From Xestospongia bergquistia (lineage: Eukaryota; Porifera; Demospongiae; Haplosclerida; Petrosiidae): a stretch of 64,000 nucleotides of DNA. A program made the position numbers and the translations under genes. Positions 22,061 to 34,797 of the stretch are shown piece after piece. Within the stretch, counting starts at the first letter, position 1; the number at the start of each line of letters is the position of its first letter. The stretch spans positions 4,614,001-4,678,000 of the forward strand of contig OZ014420.1 in assembly GCA_963965975.1 (NCBI GenBank). Reading direction: 5' to 3'. The notes under the pieces were generated by a model. It had not been told where the DNA came from, did not search any database, and saw only the letters and a list, made by a program, of their open reading frames with translations.

Positions 22061-25000
22061 GAAGCAAATGCTCAGAGCATGGTACAAGCTCTCGAGGATC
22101 CGGTAGCTCAAGAACTGATCCTCATATCCGAACACATCTTCTCGAAGTTTCCAATTCGTCTTCAGATCCATCTCCTATGACAACCAGCAACCCATCTAGT
22201 TCAACAACTACTGCGTCATCTGAAGTATATAGAATGTTTCCAGTGGTCTCCAGATCCAAACCGTTCACCCTGTCCATTATGATTAATAACCATCCACTCC
22301 CTATGGAATTGGATACGGGAGCATCAGTTTCTGTTATTAGTGAGTCTACCTACAATACAGTGTTGAAGGATACAGTACCCTTGGAGTCAACAGATATTAG
22401 CCTACGTACGTATATGGGGGAAGAGTTACCAGTGTTAGGTGTGGCCACAGTTGCTGTCGGCTATGAGTCGCAAACAACGTCTCTTCCATTAGTGGTTGTT
22501 AAAGGTGACGGAGCATCCCTGTTTGGCCCTAATTGGCTAGAACGTATCAAACTGAATTGATCTGTCATTCATAGTGTGTCTAACAATCTGGAGGTGGATG
22601 TCCTGCTCCAGAAACATGAATAGTTATTCCGCGAGGACTTAGGAACTCTCAAGGGTGTGGAAGCTCAAATACATGTTTCACCCAATACACAACCTCGTTA
22701 TTTCAAACCTAGGCCATTGGCATACTCACTAAAAGCCAAAGTGGAGAAGGAGCTTGACCGGTTGCAGGAAGCTGGAGTTATCAGGCCAGTCCAATTTTCA
22801 GACTGGGCAGCTCTGATAGTACCCATTGTGAAAGAGGATGGAAGCATCTGCATCTGTGGTGACTATAAAGTGACAGTCAACACTGTGTCAAAATTGGACA
22901 ATTACCCATTACCGAGAGTGGACGACTTATTTACTGCAATGTCAGGAGGAAAAGTATTTTGAAAACTCGACCTCACACATGCTTACCAGCAGGTGCTGTT
23001 ATCAGAGAGTTCAAAAAAGTATACTACGATAAACACTACCAAAGGTCTTTTTGAATACCAACGACTACTGTTTGGCATATCATCAGCACAAGCTATTTTC
23101 AACGAGCAATGGAGGGCTTATTGCAAGATTTACCTGGTGTCCTAGTTTATTTAGACGACGTGCTGGTGACAGGTCCAAATAAGGAAGAACATCTCAAGAA
23201 CCTTGATAAGGTGATGGATCGCCTAAAATCGGCTGGGGTAACTCTGAAGCAACTTAAGTGTATTTTTCTGGCCCCATCTGCTGAGTACCTGGGACATATA
23301 ATTGATAAGGATGGTCTGCACCCTGCACCTGAAAACGTCCGAGCAATTCAGGATGCCCCCGAACCACGTAACTTGTCAGAACTAAAATCCTTCCTGGGAC
23401 TCATAAAATATTATTGTAAATTCATGTCTAACCTTGCCATGTTTCTTTCTCCCCTCTATAGGTTGATGCAAAAAGATGTTAAATGGTTATGGACAAAAGA
23501 ACACTCTGAAGCATTCAAACAAGCCAAACAGCTATTACAATCATCCACCGTGTTAGTTCATTATGATAGTGAACAAGAACTGATTGTGTCTTGTGATGCA
23601 TCACAATATGGATTGGGTGCCCTTTTAGCCCATAGGATGGACGACAACTCCAAGAAACCCATCACTTTTGCCTCCCGTACTCTCTCTAAAGTGGAGCAGA
23701 AATACTCCCAAATTGAAAAAGAGGGGTTAGCCATAATATTTGCAGTAAAAAATTCCATCAATATTTGTATGGATGGCCCTTCATTATCTATTCAGACCAT
23801 CAGCCCCTGAAATATCTTTTTAATGAATCCAGACAAGTGTCAGTGATGGCTTCCTCAAGAATACAGAGATGGGCATTGATGTTAGGAGCATATCAATATA
23901 GTATTCAACATCGACCTGGGAAAAAGATGGGTAATGCAGATGCCCTAAGTCGGTTACCACTTCCAGAACATCCAAAGGTGTCGGACATTCCACCACCAGG
24001 AGATATCAAGATGTTATTCCAGCACTTTTCAGACACTATAATAACTGCCTCTCATATTCGCAAGTGGACAGAATAAGACCCTACATTATCAAGAATTCAC
24101 CACTACCTCCTTCACAGTTGGCCAAAAACAATTTCTGATTCCTCCTTTCGACCTTACTTCAATCGTCGTGAAGAACTGAGTGCTGTAGATGGCTGTATTC
24201 TCTGGGGGGCTAGAGTTGTGATTCCCCCACCTGGACGCAAGTTAGTATTATCCCAACTTTATGATACTCACCCTGGGATTTGTAAAATGAAGAGTCTTGC
24301 TCGCTTGTATGTCTGGTGGCCAGGGATGGCCACTGATATCATTACCACTGTTCAGCACTGTGACACGTGTCAACAACACAGACCGTCTCCCCAAAGAGCT
24401 CCCCTTCATCCATGGGAATGGCCTTCACGCCCATGGTCCATAGTGCACATTGACAACGCGGGTTCATTTCAAGGGAAGCTTTTCCTAGTACTAGTGGACG
24501 CACATTCCAAGTGGATAGAGGTACATATAGTTCCCTCTACATCAGCTGCATCGACTATTACCAAATTACGACACATCTTCGCTACATTTGGTCTCCTGGA
24601 GCAAATTGTGTCAGATAATGGTTCCGGCTTTACTAGTGTAGAGTTCCAGCAATTTTTAGTGGCCAATGGAATAAAACAAGTCCTCACATCGCCATACCAC
24701 CCATTAACCAATGGACTAGCTGAGAGAGCGGTACAGACATTCAAGAATGCAGTAACAAAGTTAGATGGCCCAATGGAAGTGAGACTCAGTAAGTTCTTAT
24801 TCAAATATCGTATTACCCCTCCGACAACAACAGGACTCTCTCCAGCTCAACTTTTGATGGGGAGGAGGTTGAGGACTCATTTGGATCTACTTCACCCGGA
24901 TACAGCTGCGCGAATGAATGACAAGCAGGAGAAAAGTATTCCAGGAAGAGCGCCAAGACAATTTGAAGTTGGAGACAAGGTATATGCCAAGAATTTCCAT

Positions 25001-25138
25001 GGACCGAAATGGATTACAGGGAGGATAGTTAAAGTTACAGGACCTGTGTCATACCAGATTGAAACAGATGAAGGATTACCCTTACAAAGACATGTAGACC
25101 AGCTGAGAAGACAATATGCAGATGAAACAAGTGAGTGA
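22054..25138 (+). pseudogene. Gypsy pol (protease, RT, RNase H, integrase), interrupted
   Basis: Domains in order: retropepsin with MELDTGASVSVI near 22300-22340; TGA at 22558; reverse transcriptase from about 22660 with PRVDDLF, KLDLTHAYQQV and the catalytic YLDDV box near 23150; RNase H with VSCDASQYGLG near 23590; integrase with a zinc-binding part (HPGICK ... CDTC), and DDE residues in HIDNAG, VSDNGSG and GLAERAV. The last 306 codons (24218-25138) are open. Disruptions include stops at about 22621 and 22960, a frame change near 23100, another near 23765, and TAA at 24074. The order RT-RNase H-integrase is diagnostic of Ty3/Gypsy. Confidence 0.9.
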
Positions 25139-25318
25139 GACACCCAATTACCCTCATGCGTTGATGATGAGTGGGTTGGACAAGATGGGTTCTCCGGTAA
25201 TTTCCCAACACCTGTAATCCTCAGACGTCCTATCCCCTCAACTGATGGAACAGCTCCTATCTGACATTCCACCCGGTTTCATCCACCAGTTGACAGATAT
25301 TCACCCTCACGTCACATT

Positions 25319-25332
25319 TAAAGGGGGAGGAG
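25319..25332 (+). promoter_or_regulatory. Polypurine tract
   Basis: AAAGGGGGAGGAG lies immediately before the 3' LTR, the normal primer site for plus-strand DNA synthesis. Confidence 0.85.
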
Positions 25333-25568
25333 TGTGTTATCTCAATAACTCTTGATAACCTTAACTTAATATTCTTTTCATGCTAATGTATTTATGCCAA
25401 TATGTTATGGTTTTGTGGGTGTGAAACCACGTGTAGAACTTCTAGAATATTCTATGAATTTCCTTATATAAACGTGTGTACATGTGTTTTCTGTGACTTA
25501 TTACTGTTTATCAGTACTTTTATTTATCAATCAGTTGTTTATATTTGAATGTGTACTAGATCACTATA
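25333..25568 (+). repeat. 3' LTR
   Basis: Starts TGTGTTATCTC and ends TCACTATA, followed by the CAGTG target duplication (25569-25573). Same length as the 5' LTR; about 10 substitutions and no indels by eye. Confidence 0.93.
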
Positions 25569-25573
25569 CAGTG

Positions 25574-26705
25574 GTAGTCCTAGGTACTGATGTCAAGAGT
25601 AACTATTCCTGCATTGTTTGATGACATGTTTGTTGTTGATTTCTTGGTCTCTAGTGATCATGTGACTTATTGTTACTTTTTTTGTTGTATCACTTAATGG
25701 TAAATCAAATACAACTATATTAAAATCTATTTGCATTCACTTGGCCAGTAAAAAAATTATCAACTTTTCTAGTAACTCAACAAAATTCAAAATTTCAAAG
25801 TCAAGTGGTCTCCTGAAGACCATTCACTTCTCTTTATGTCATTTCTATATGATACAACCCATAGGAACAAGATTTAATGTACTTTCCATAAGCAAAGTAT
25901 AGGATATGCCAATGACCACGAGGAATATGATCTTGTGGATTTTGTTAATCAATAAAATGGCTGCTGCTTGACCAGTACACAGTAGTCAAGTGGGATATTG
26001 TCACTGTATATAAAAGCTATGAACAGTATGTTGTATTACTTCCTTTATTAAAACAGTTTGGATTTACACATACCCTATATGTTGTGTATTATTTACAAGA
26101 GTCTGTAATTTACCCTCTTGAGAGATGCATGCATTATGAATGTCACTCACACTTCTTAGTAGTGATAACACCTGTAGCCTCTATTGTACGTTCTACAATC
26201 CTCTCTCTCTTAACCCTGATACATATATCTATAGCACTAAATAGTTACGTTACAGGAATCTCCTTCATTTGTATTTGACAAATTGACTCTAAAAATTTGA
26301 TGTCCTAATTTCCATATTATACTCAAGCTCTGAAGGTATCTTGAAGTAAACAATAACTTGGACTACATTAATTGGTACATGTGTAGGTACTATCATGACA
26401 AGGATCATTATAGAGGTCTACTATAGATTACTGAGAAATATTTGATAGTTGATTTTTTTTATTGTTACTGAGTCATCAGTGATGGATTAATCCATCACTT
26501 GAATATACATGTCGGACAGGTATGATGATGTAAACAAGTAATGAAATAGACTATGTGTCCATTGAATTAATTTCACATTCAGTTGCTGCTAATTGTGAAA
26601 CCATCCTAACTTATCATGTGTTATAAGAATGTGCTGTATAACAGTAAGTTAGTACACACTTAACCACGGTGTTTTAAACATTAGTACATTAAAGTTATAA
26701 TGACA
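25574..26705. other. Non-coding stretch
   Basis: No supported exon. Includes a short perfect palindrome TGATGGATTAATCCATCA near 26480. May be an intron of the minus-strand gene to its right. Confidence 0.4.
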
Positions 26706-26709
26706 ACTC

Positions 26710-29700
26710 ACTTCGTAGTTCTTCATCATCTAATGATTCTTGTTGGCTGTCCTCCTCATTTGTATCTTTTGATGTTAACTGAGTGATGATTTTATCTTTC
26801 TCTGTTGACGTCAATTGAAGATTTAGTAAACTAATCATCTCCAGTAATATTGTAATCTCTTACATTTATAATACATGTACAATAAGTTAATGTCATGTTG
26901 ATGTATAGATAATGACTATAAGGAATGATAAATTTTCTTTGACATTCCATCTCTAAAGCAGGTGAGTACTGTACTCAAACACTGAAAGTGCAGTCCACTT
27001 TCCTAGCATCTCATTAAATACCTTAATTTTCGCTACATCAATGTAGGTACTATTGCTAACTACAACGTTGTTTTAATAAAGATTTAGTAATTTTGTCTCT
27101 GTGCATATGAATATATACAATTAGAAATTATAATATAGTGCTATTTTTCAGATATCAGATGTTTGACAGAATACTGCATGTGACTGACAAATGACCAATC
27201 AAATTGCCTATGAATTACTATATCTTACTTTGACTAGTGATGTCATTATCATCTACTCTGTCATCTGATTCTTCTTGAGTTAGTTTGTCATCCAAAGATA
27301 GCTCTTGTTTGCTAGCTAGTGCCTTCTCAAACTTTTGACTTAACTGAGGATCATCACTTCTAATTTGATCAAGTAACTGTACTACCTGAGACTGTAGAAC
27401 TAGACAGATTATCTGATATAATAGAATATCTAGTAATTGTTTACCTTTCATGTTCTCCATCAACTGACTAATCTTTTCTTCTCTCTCCATTAACCGTAAA
27501 GTTAACAATGTTATCTTTTCTTGTAGCATCTTAATCTCTTTTTGCTTGTCTACTAATACTTTATCAGTAGCTATAGAACATAACCATATATGGTATATGT
27601 ACCACTAACAGTACTACAGCTCACCTTCTTTGTATCTGGTTAACTTTTCAATCTCTAAGGTTTTTGCTTTACTCATTCTGTCCAACAGTTTCAGCTTCTC
27701 TGTTTAAATTAGGCACATAGTTATATCCCAATTAATGTACATGTACCTGATAAAGTGTCACTTGATAATTGATCTTACGGTCTTTCTCTATCCATAATGT
27801 GTCCTAGTAATAAATAATACAGTATAGAAATATAATACAGCGCTGATTATCATTTGCTATTAGTATTGTTAAAAACAATTGTAACCAAGACATTGTCAAG
27901 TTGTCATAGTAATTTTACAGAAAAGTATTAGTGGGAAATAAAAATATTTTAGCAGCAGTTATTAAATAGCAATTAAAATTTTGGAAATTTTATGCAAATA
28001 CTACTAACTGTAGACATGACAGCTAAAAAAATTCCAAATCATTAAATTAATTTTAACCCTTCACTGATGATACCCACACTATAATATGTACTAAAATATA
28101 CTCAAATCACTTTCATTTTCTTGGACAGCTGATGCTAACTTATCTGATTGTAACTTTCCTTTAGAAACAGTTATGTAAAGATTACTAACACATGTGCGTA
28201 TATTATACCTTCATCAAAGACATCTTTTGACCTCACAACCTTACTAGAATAGAGTAATTCTTCTTTGAGTGAAGTCACCTTCTCTTCAAGAACTTTCACC
28301 TCATTCACCAGATCTCTCACCTCCTACATTCATCAACACACACAATATTGTCTAGTACTATACACAGGTCTTACCTTACCCTTGTTACGTTCATCCCATA
28401 TAGTATGGAAGGCAATTGTTAACTTGATTACTCCCATCTTTATTAGTATGTGAAGATTCTTTTGTGCTTCCATCAATAGAACATTCATTATATTTTCTGG
28501 AGCATAACAGGTCACAATAATGGAGTTGCCTTCATCAATGTGTTTAACTAACACTCTCTTAGCCATCTTTCCAAATGCCTTCCATAAAAGTTCTCTTATT
28601 TCATTGAAAGTGTGTTTATCAGTCTCCCATTCTAAAACAAACTTGATGGTCTCGCATTTGAGAAGAGACGATGGACCTGTCATGAAATTCTCATTTTGGC
28701 AAACACTGAGTTTAATTTCTTCACAGAGTTTATCAACTTCAGATTTGTAGGTAGTGATATGAACTTTAGCTTCTTCAACATTGTAATGGTTAATAATGGC
28801 TTCCGAGTAACCAATATTAACTACAGTACATTTCTCTTCAACAACCTCCATGACATCATCAAATGATTTAGCTATAGACAATTGAGGTTTTAGCTCTCGA
28901 AAGCACCTTCCAAGGTATTTTTTGAGCTTTTCCAGTGGTGAAGGCACATCCAATAAAGTTGCCTCAAGTGTCGTTACTTCTGGTGAATTTGAAGGAGGCA
29001 CTGACATCACTGCAGATTTAATCAGAGGTGCTATGGTATCGACAAGTGTTCCAAATTTTCCTCTTATACAAACAAAGTTATCTTGATAAGTAGGTGACAG
29101 ATAGAGCTCTGCTACACAACCTATAATAACAATACATTATTTCTATGATTACTTAATTCAGTACATTAACTACACTTACCACAATCTTTAAGTGTGTCTT
29201 TTGCTACATGTACTGTCTCCTCCGATTGTAATAAGACACTAGCAAAAGTTTTTAACTGGCGAGGATCTTTAGATACTGTGTTATGTAGTGCTCTCAATGG
29301 ACCATTGGCTAGCAAGCCTCCTGATTGTTCAATTTCATGATAGGTTTGTTTTGATATAACTCCCTCTGTATATAATGTCTGAACTACTTCCATAGGGAGA
29401 ATGAGCTTTGATAAACTTTCAGAACGTTTCTGAAGTATTTGATCAGTGAGATCATGAACTGTGTAAAGATATAAAGAGAAAAAATACTTTAAAGTACAAT
29501 TACAATATACAGGTCTTACTTTCTTTTAAAGCTTTGTTATAGTCTTCTGCAATTGTTTTCTCACCAATGGTTTCTGTCCTCAGTGTTTCCATAATGTCTC
29601 TTCTCCTAGCAGTGGGATTAGAACTAAGCCACAATTCAAACATTTTAATAGCTTTGAAAACACCGTCTTCATTCATCAATCTGATACCATCTAGCTTAAT

Positions 29701-29865
29701 GATATCTAACTTGAGGAGTACACCAAATGCGTACCACTTTGTTTCGACTCTGACGTGCCTACATAATTCATCAAGAGTTGGTTTTTCGTTCAGAAAAGCC
29801 TCAAAACCTGTTAACTCTCCTACAACTGCCATAGCAAATAGCATAGATGGGAGAGGCTCATGCAT
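26710..29865 (-). CDS. DEATH - CARD-like - unnamed module - coiled-coil adaptor gene
   Basis: Exon 1 (29865-29520) starts MHEPLPSMLF and encodes a DEATH domain (TKWYAFGVLLKLD ... KMFELWLSSNP ... MTLR-like end). Exon 2 (29458-29180) is a CARD-like domain (VISKQTYHEIEQSGGLL ... LRALHNTVSKDP ... VLLQSEETV). Exon 3 (29120-28375) is a 249-residue module with no name known to me. Phases of exons 1-4 match exactly. Exon 4 (28323-28209) begins a coiled coil (EVKVLEEKVTSLKEELL). Further short coiled-coil or acidic exons follow at about 28158-28102, 27808-27750, 27699-27626, 27571-27443, 27397-27232 and 26823-26710; their borders are less certain and one junction is not in clean phase. The protein would link two death-fold recruitment domains to an oligomerising rod, like a signalling adaptor. 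The 3' end is not placed. Confidence 0.75.
28375..29120 (-). other. Unnamed conserved-looking module in the DEATH/CARD gene
   Basis: A single 746-base exon. Visible features: LKKYLGRCFRELKPQL helical start, FDDVMEVVEEKC, a middle cap with LSVCQNENFMTGPSSLL, then KFVLEWETDKHTFNEIRELL, VLVKHIDEGNSIIVTCYAP and MGVIKLTIAFHTIWD. The alternation of helix and strand suggests an alpha/beta fold, and the GNSIIVTCYAP segment has the look of a conserved strand pair. I do not recognise a named domain. It sits between the death-fold exons and the coiled coil, where an effector or sensor domain would be expected. Confidence 0.6.
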
Positions 29866-30319
29866 GCTCAAATACAATTACCACGCCCCACGAATTTTTT
29901 GGGCAAAATGAGTTTAAAGGGTACAAACAGAATAAAACAATAATAAATAAAACAGAATTAAGGTATTAAAGTACAGGATATAGTATAATTAATAACACAG
30001 AGATAAAATAACTGATTGATAGTATATGATAAGTTTTAGTGTGATAAGTGATAGTGAGTTGATGGTTAGTAAAGAAGCATATTTACTTTAGAGTTAAAAG
30101 TGATTGGAGATGAGCTAGATTTCACATGATATGTGTACTGTATTACTATTTGATTATTGTGTTGTAATACTTATGAATATCATTATATTGTGCATACTTC
30201 CTGTCCCATAAGTGATCCAGGCAATATACTTTATAAAACGTTCATGTTGTGTTATTGTTGGATCTTTTGTTTGGAGTCTTGAGTTTGTTTTATATCATAT
30301 GTGAATGTGTTTGTACTAA
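29866..30319. other. Upstream flank of the DEATH/CARD gene
   Basis: Likely contains the promoter of the minus-strand gene. No TATA box or other motif could be assigned with confidence, and no exon was found. Confidence 0.35.
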
Positions 30320-30915
30320 AATAAAGTTATTAACCATAACTGAGTCAATACATCACAATATGGAAGTGAATTTCACAGAGAGAGAACAGAAGGGACAAAT
30401 GAGTTTTGTGAAGCAGATGAGTGAGAAAAAGAGATGGTAAAGGTGAGAGGATCAAAGTGACAAGAAGCATAACTTGGTGGAGGTTTGTGAATAAAAATAT
30501 CAGAAGGAAAATAAAGGAGGTTGTTAGTGATTTTATAGAGAAGACATAATTTGGAAATAGAGCGACGAGTTGAGAGGGTCGGAAGGTAAACTTTGAGAGA
30601 AGAGATGAGTTGTCATTGTCCCATTTATGAGACCAGATTTTAGAGCAAAGAGTTGGGTTTTCTTGAGAATTTCAGAATTAGTGGAAGATATGGGTGGGTT
30701 CGAGACAGACAAGCAATAGGTAAAATAGGGAATGACAAGAAAGAGATACAAAGTGAGAAGAGTATGAGGAGAAACATGCTTATAGAAGTAACAGTAGATG
30801 ATCCCATTGGTTTGATGAGCTTTAGAGCAGATATATTGTATGTTAGAAGTCCATGATTAATTAGAGGTGATAATAACACCAAGATATTTTAATGAATTGA
30901 CTTATTCAAGTTGAG
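30320..30915 (-). mobile_element. LINE reverse transcriptase C-terminal fragment
   Basis: On the minus strand: SLKYLGVIITSN, a stop, then SWTSNIQYICSKA, GIIYCYFYKHVSPHTLLTLY, and further on NSFVPSVLSL-stop-NSLPY. These are the thumb and C-terminal motifs shared by many non-LTR retrotransposons. Internal stops and one frame change show it is dead; the 5' part is missing. Confidence 0.75.
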
Positions 30916-31140
30916 AACATTTAAGAAAAGAGGAGAGAGGGAGGTAACATTTTAATTGGACTTTTTAAAATTGAAAAATAATATGCTATAAAAATAATTT
31001 ATGAATCTTGCACTGCATTATGATATTTCTGATAATTTGTTTAACAAAAAAATATGAAAAAATATTTTAAAAGTATCTTATATAGAAAAAACAATTAATA
31101 AATTTTAAAAAAATCAAATTCAAGACTGTACCCCCTTAAC

Positions 31141-31449
31141 TCTTCTTTACTAGAAACTACTAATGACAGAAGATAACTAACTAGCAAAACTGATAACTAC
31201 TAGATACAGTCTACTACTGTTAATAGAAACTAAGTTTGTAAGTTAATAGTTGTAATGTTATCAAGAAATCTTCTGATGTTGTATGGATCAGTACTTTCAT
31301 GGAATTGATAAAAGTGAGTGCATTATTGAATAGAACGTGTTATTAAATGTGATATTAATTTGTTAAGTGAATTGTGTGTGTAGGAAGTACGTTTTAGGTG
31401 ATTTGACAAATTAATTGGCTTTAATTAATGGATTTAGCAGTAGTAATTA
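31141..31449 (+). repeat. Duplicated segment, copy 2
   Basis: About 310 bases closely similar to 18817-19145, with small indels. It runs directly into a truncated LRR exon. Confidence 0.85.
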
Positions 31450-31464
31450 CTGTATAATTGTCCA

Positions 31465-31705
31465 CCTGTTACTAACAACAGCTCTAATTAATAATGAAAT
31501 AATCAAGGAATTATACTTGTGGAATGACACTAACATTACTGATAAAGATATACCACATCTCTCTCATCTCATTAACACATTACAAATACTAGATCTTGAT
31601 GGCTGTCCTAAAATTACTAAATTTGGTAAACAACAGTTACAAAATATTGTTGCTAAAAATAATAGTTTGATGAGTTTGTATGTTAATGATAATAGACTCT
31701 GTTAA
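31465..31705 (+). pseudogene. Truncated leucine-rich repeat exon
   Basis: About 80 residues from LLLTTALINNEIIKELYL to SLMSLYVNDNRLC and TAA. It is clearly related to the last half of the minus-strand LRR exon at 19488-20041 (shared LWNDTNIT/LYNDTNIT, GKQQLQN and SLYVNDN). The 5' part of the exon and any acceptor site are missing, so it looks like a duplicate cut short at the junction with the duplicated segment. Confidence 0.75.
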
Positions 31706-32189
31706 TTATTAGTTATTTTTGTACTATTGTGTGTGTGTGTGTGAATTATTTCATTTGTCAAATATGATGATAGAAAATTTTAATTATGTTTGTTAACAAT
31801 ATGTAAAGGACTTTATGTTAATGAAAGTCCTGTACATGTTCCATGTTAATATTATATTGTTTTTACTCCCACTATTATATTGAGGACACCACTATACTAA
31901 TGACAGTTTACAAGGCACATATGAACTTGACGACTGTATAAAGTCGTACAAAATATTTTATAGAGAATAAGAGAGAAGTCTATTTTACTGAACTACAATA
32001 TCTGGACAGATGCACTATATTATGCAATATATGAAGTGAAGCATATTTTATTATGATGATACACTTTGTCTGTGGATTACATTAATTATTTATTTTCTTA
32101 ATCATTTGTTGAAAAAAGAAAAAGATAGTAGTTTGATTTAAAAAGACCATTCAATTATAAAGATACTAAACCTACTCTACCGATGTCTA

Positions 32190-34755
32190 TTGCCATTGCT
32201 GCTCCATCCACACAAGGAGCTGTATCAGAAACTTTGACCGGAAAAGTGGGTGAACTGGAAAAACAGGTTTACAAGTGATTATTTCCTTGATTGAAAATTT
32301 ACAAGTTTATTTTCCAAAAGAAAACGAAATTATTGAGTGAGAAAAATGAGTTAAATAAACATGTATTGAATGGCAAGCAAGAAATCAGTAAACTAGACGG
32401 AAGGTGTTTTTATTGTTTACTACTCCCCCTCCCCCCTCTCTCACTAGGTGTTATCTAAAGAGAAGTATGAGTTACAAGCATCTTTAGCTACTATGGAAAG
32501 AGAGAATCGTGATTTAGTCAAAGCTAAAGACATTTTACAAGCTAAAGTACATTTGATTATAATAAATGGTGTATTTAATAGCTCTTTGTTATGTTGCAAA
32601 TACTGCTGACAATAGAAAAGTTCAAAATGAACTCTCACAAACTCAACAACAACTTGAAGCTAGTAATAAAGTGAGGAATGACAGACAAACAGACAAAACA
32701 ATGAACAATAGGAACATATAAAATCGTTTTGTGCAGGAATTAAAGAAATTGTCAGGTTAAATGGAGTCTTCAAATAAACAGTTTAAAACTAAGATATTAT
32801 CATTAAAGGAGAAGAATTGTACTCAAAAATCTCAAGTTGACCAACTAAGTATATCATTAGTTATAATATCATTGTGTTATTGTGTTATAAATAATAGATA
32901 AAGATATAACTGATATGAGAGAAGAGAATGACTTGTTAGTTACTCAATTGCAAGAAGCACAAGGTACATTGAATGGATGGATGGACTGGACAAATGGATG
33001 AATGACCAGATAGATGGATCAATGTACTAAAGCTGACAACAGACATTAATAACAAAATATTTATATTTCTAATTTTATTTTAGAATTATCATCAAATTAT
33101 GCTAATGATTTAAAATTAACTCAAGAAGAAGTTGTAACATTAAAGAACCAGATAGAAGTTAGTATCACTGATATAACAATGTATATATCCTATATAATAT
33201 ATATATCACTAATATAACAATGGATATATCTTATATATAATATACAGACAAATTATAAAGAAATTGAAGAGATAACTAAAAGTAAAAAGGAAACCAAAGA
33301 AAGAGTTAGACAATATCAACAACAACTTCAAGATGAAACAACTAAACAGTAAGTGATATAATATCTATAATGAGGGGATAATGTGATATTGTGTAGGAAT
33401 AATTTAACACAACAATTAAAACATTTACAGACAATGTTGACTGATAAATCTCGTGATTTTGATATGACAAAGAAAGATTAAAGTATGTAGTATAACTTGT
33501 CTATCCATTCATCCATACCTCATTCTGTCTGTCCATTTTCTCATTATGATCTAGAGAGACGAAGTCAACTAAGAAGACATGAAATATCTAAATTACAAAA
33601 TGGAATTACTGAATTAAAGAAACAAATTAATTCTCTTAAAGAACAACTTTAGTAAGTAACTATTTACAATATTTCTGTGTTTGTTCTCAATAATTGTAAT
33701 ATTATTACTTTTCAATTGAGCAAGAAATATTTTATAATATTCGAATAATGCTTTGATGTGTCTAGTACATGTACATATTAATACATGTAATATCCACTGC
33801 TGTATTTTGTCAGCTTCTATTGTTGTCTGTTATCAATATAATCATTGTATTTAGTTACTATAATTTTAGTATAATGGAATTTTAAGTGCTTTAATAACAA
33901 TTTATTTTGTATTTTAATAACTGAACAAAAGAAGATATAAAAATTAACAAAAGAGAAGGAAACATTAAATAAAGAGTCGTCAACAAAAACTGTCAGAGTG
34001 AGAGAATTAGAACAGAAGGAGAAAGAACTTGACCATCAACTTAAATCGAAACAGAATCAGTACAGCTGCTACAAAAACAAACGAAGTAAGTGTATGTTCT
34101 CGTATTACAGCATGGGTGGAGTCTTTATGGGCAGAGTCTAGTTTATGTTGTGGACATCAAAGATGTATGATTTTTTAGAGACAAAGACAAAATTATTTAA
34201 AAGATTACAAGTGAGACAGATGAACTACAAAATGAAGTAAAGAAATTACATGAAGACTTAAAATCTTCTCTTCAACGTATCAGTGAACTAGAGAAGCTCT
34301 TATCAACATAACTGTATGTACATCATATGATATAATACAATACTATAATAGTGGAACATATTGTTAAGTAATAGTTGTAATGTATATGGACAGATATTGT
34401 AGTTATGTTGGAGGAATAATGGATACATCAACAGATTAGTTGATATAGCTGGATGAATAGATGGATGAATGAATGGAGAAATGGATGGACAGTTATCTAG
34501 TTGGATGAATGAACAATGTGTCAATTATTTTTAAGTGTATTCAAACGTTGGTGCTACTTGGTACTTTAACACACAAAGACAGTCTAACTGCTTTGTTCTG
34601 TATGTTGAAATGTGTGTTCACTTTCTGTTTTCAAACACTATATAGTCATGATAAAATGATAAAGAACATATGATAACATTATTGAAAGAACAAGTTGAAG
34701 AATGTCATACTCAATTAGAAACAATTAAATCAACTCCAATTATTAACCCTTCATA

Positions 34756-34797
<42 letters not shown>

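Larger units (their letters stand above)
21099..25568 (+). mobile_element. Ty3/Gypsy LTR retrotransposon, full length but mutated
   Basis: Both LTRs are 236 bases (21099-21334 and 25333-25568), beginning TGTG. The left ends TACA and the right TATA. The pentanucleotide CAGTG flanks the element on both sides. Between them lie gag with zinc knuckles, a retropepsin, reverse transcriptase, RNase H and integrase in the Gypsy order, then a polypurine tract abutting the right LTR. Counting by eye, the two LTRs differ at about 10 of 236 positions, so the insertion is not recent. Several stops and frameshifts in gag and pol make it non-autonomous. Confidence 0.95.

Noticed and set aside
24469-25272. 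Minus-strand open frames opposite the Gypsy integrase
   Set aside because: They mirror the integrase reading frame and lack any recognisable domain.
26470-26500. Palindrome TGATGGATTAATCCATCA as an operator
   Set aside because: A single short palindrome in AT-rich non-coding DNA is expected by chance and has no gene context.
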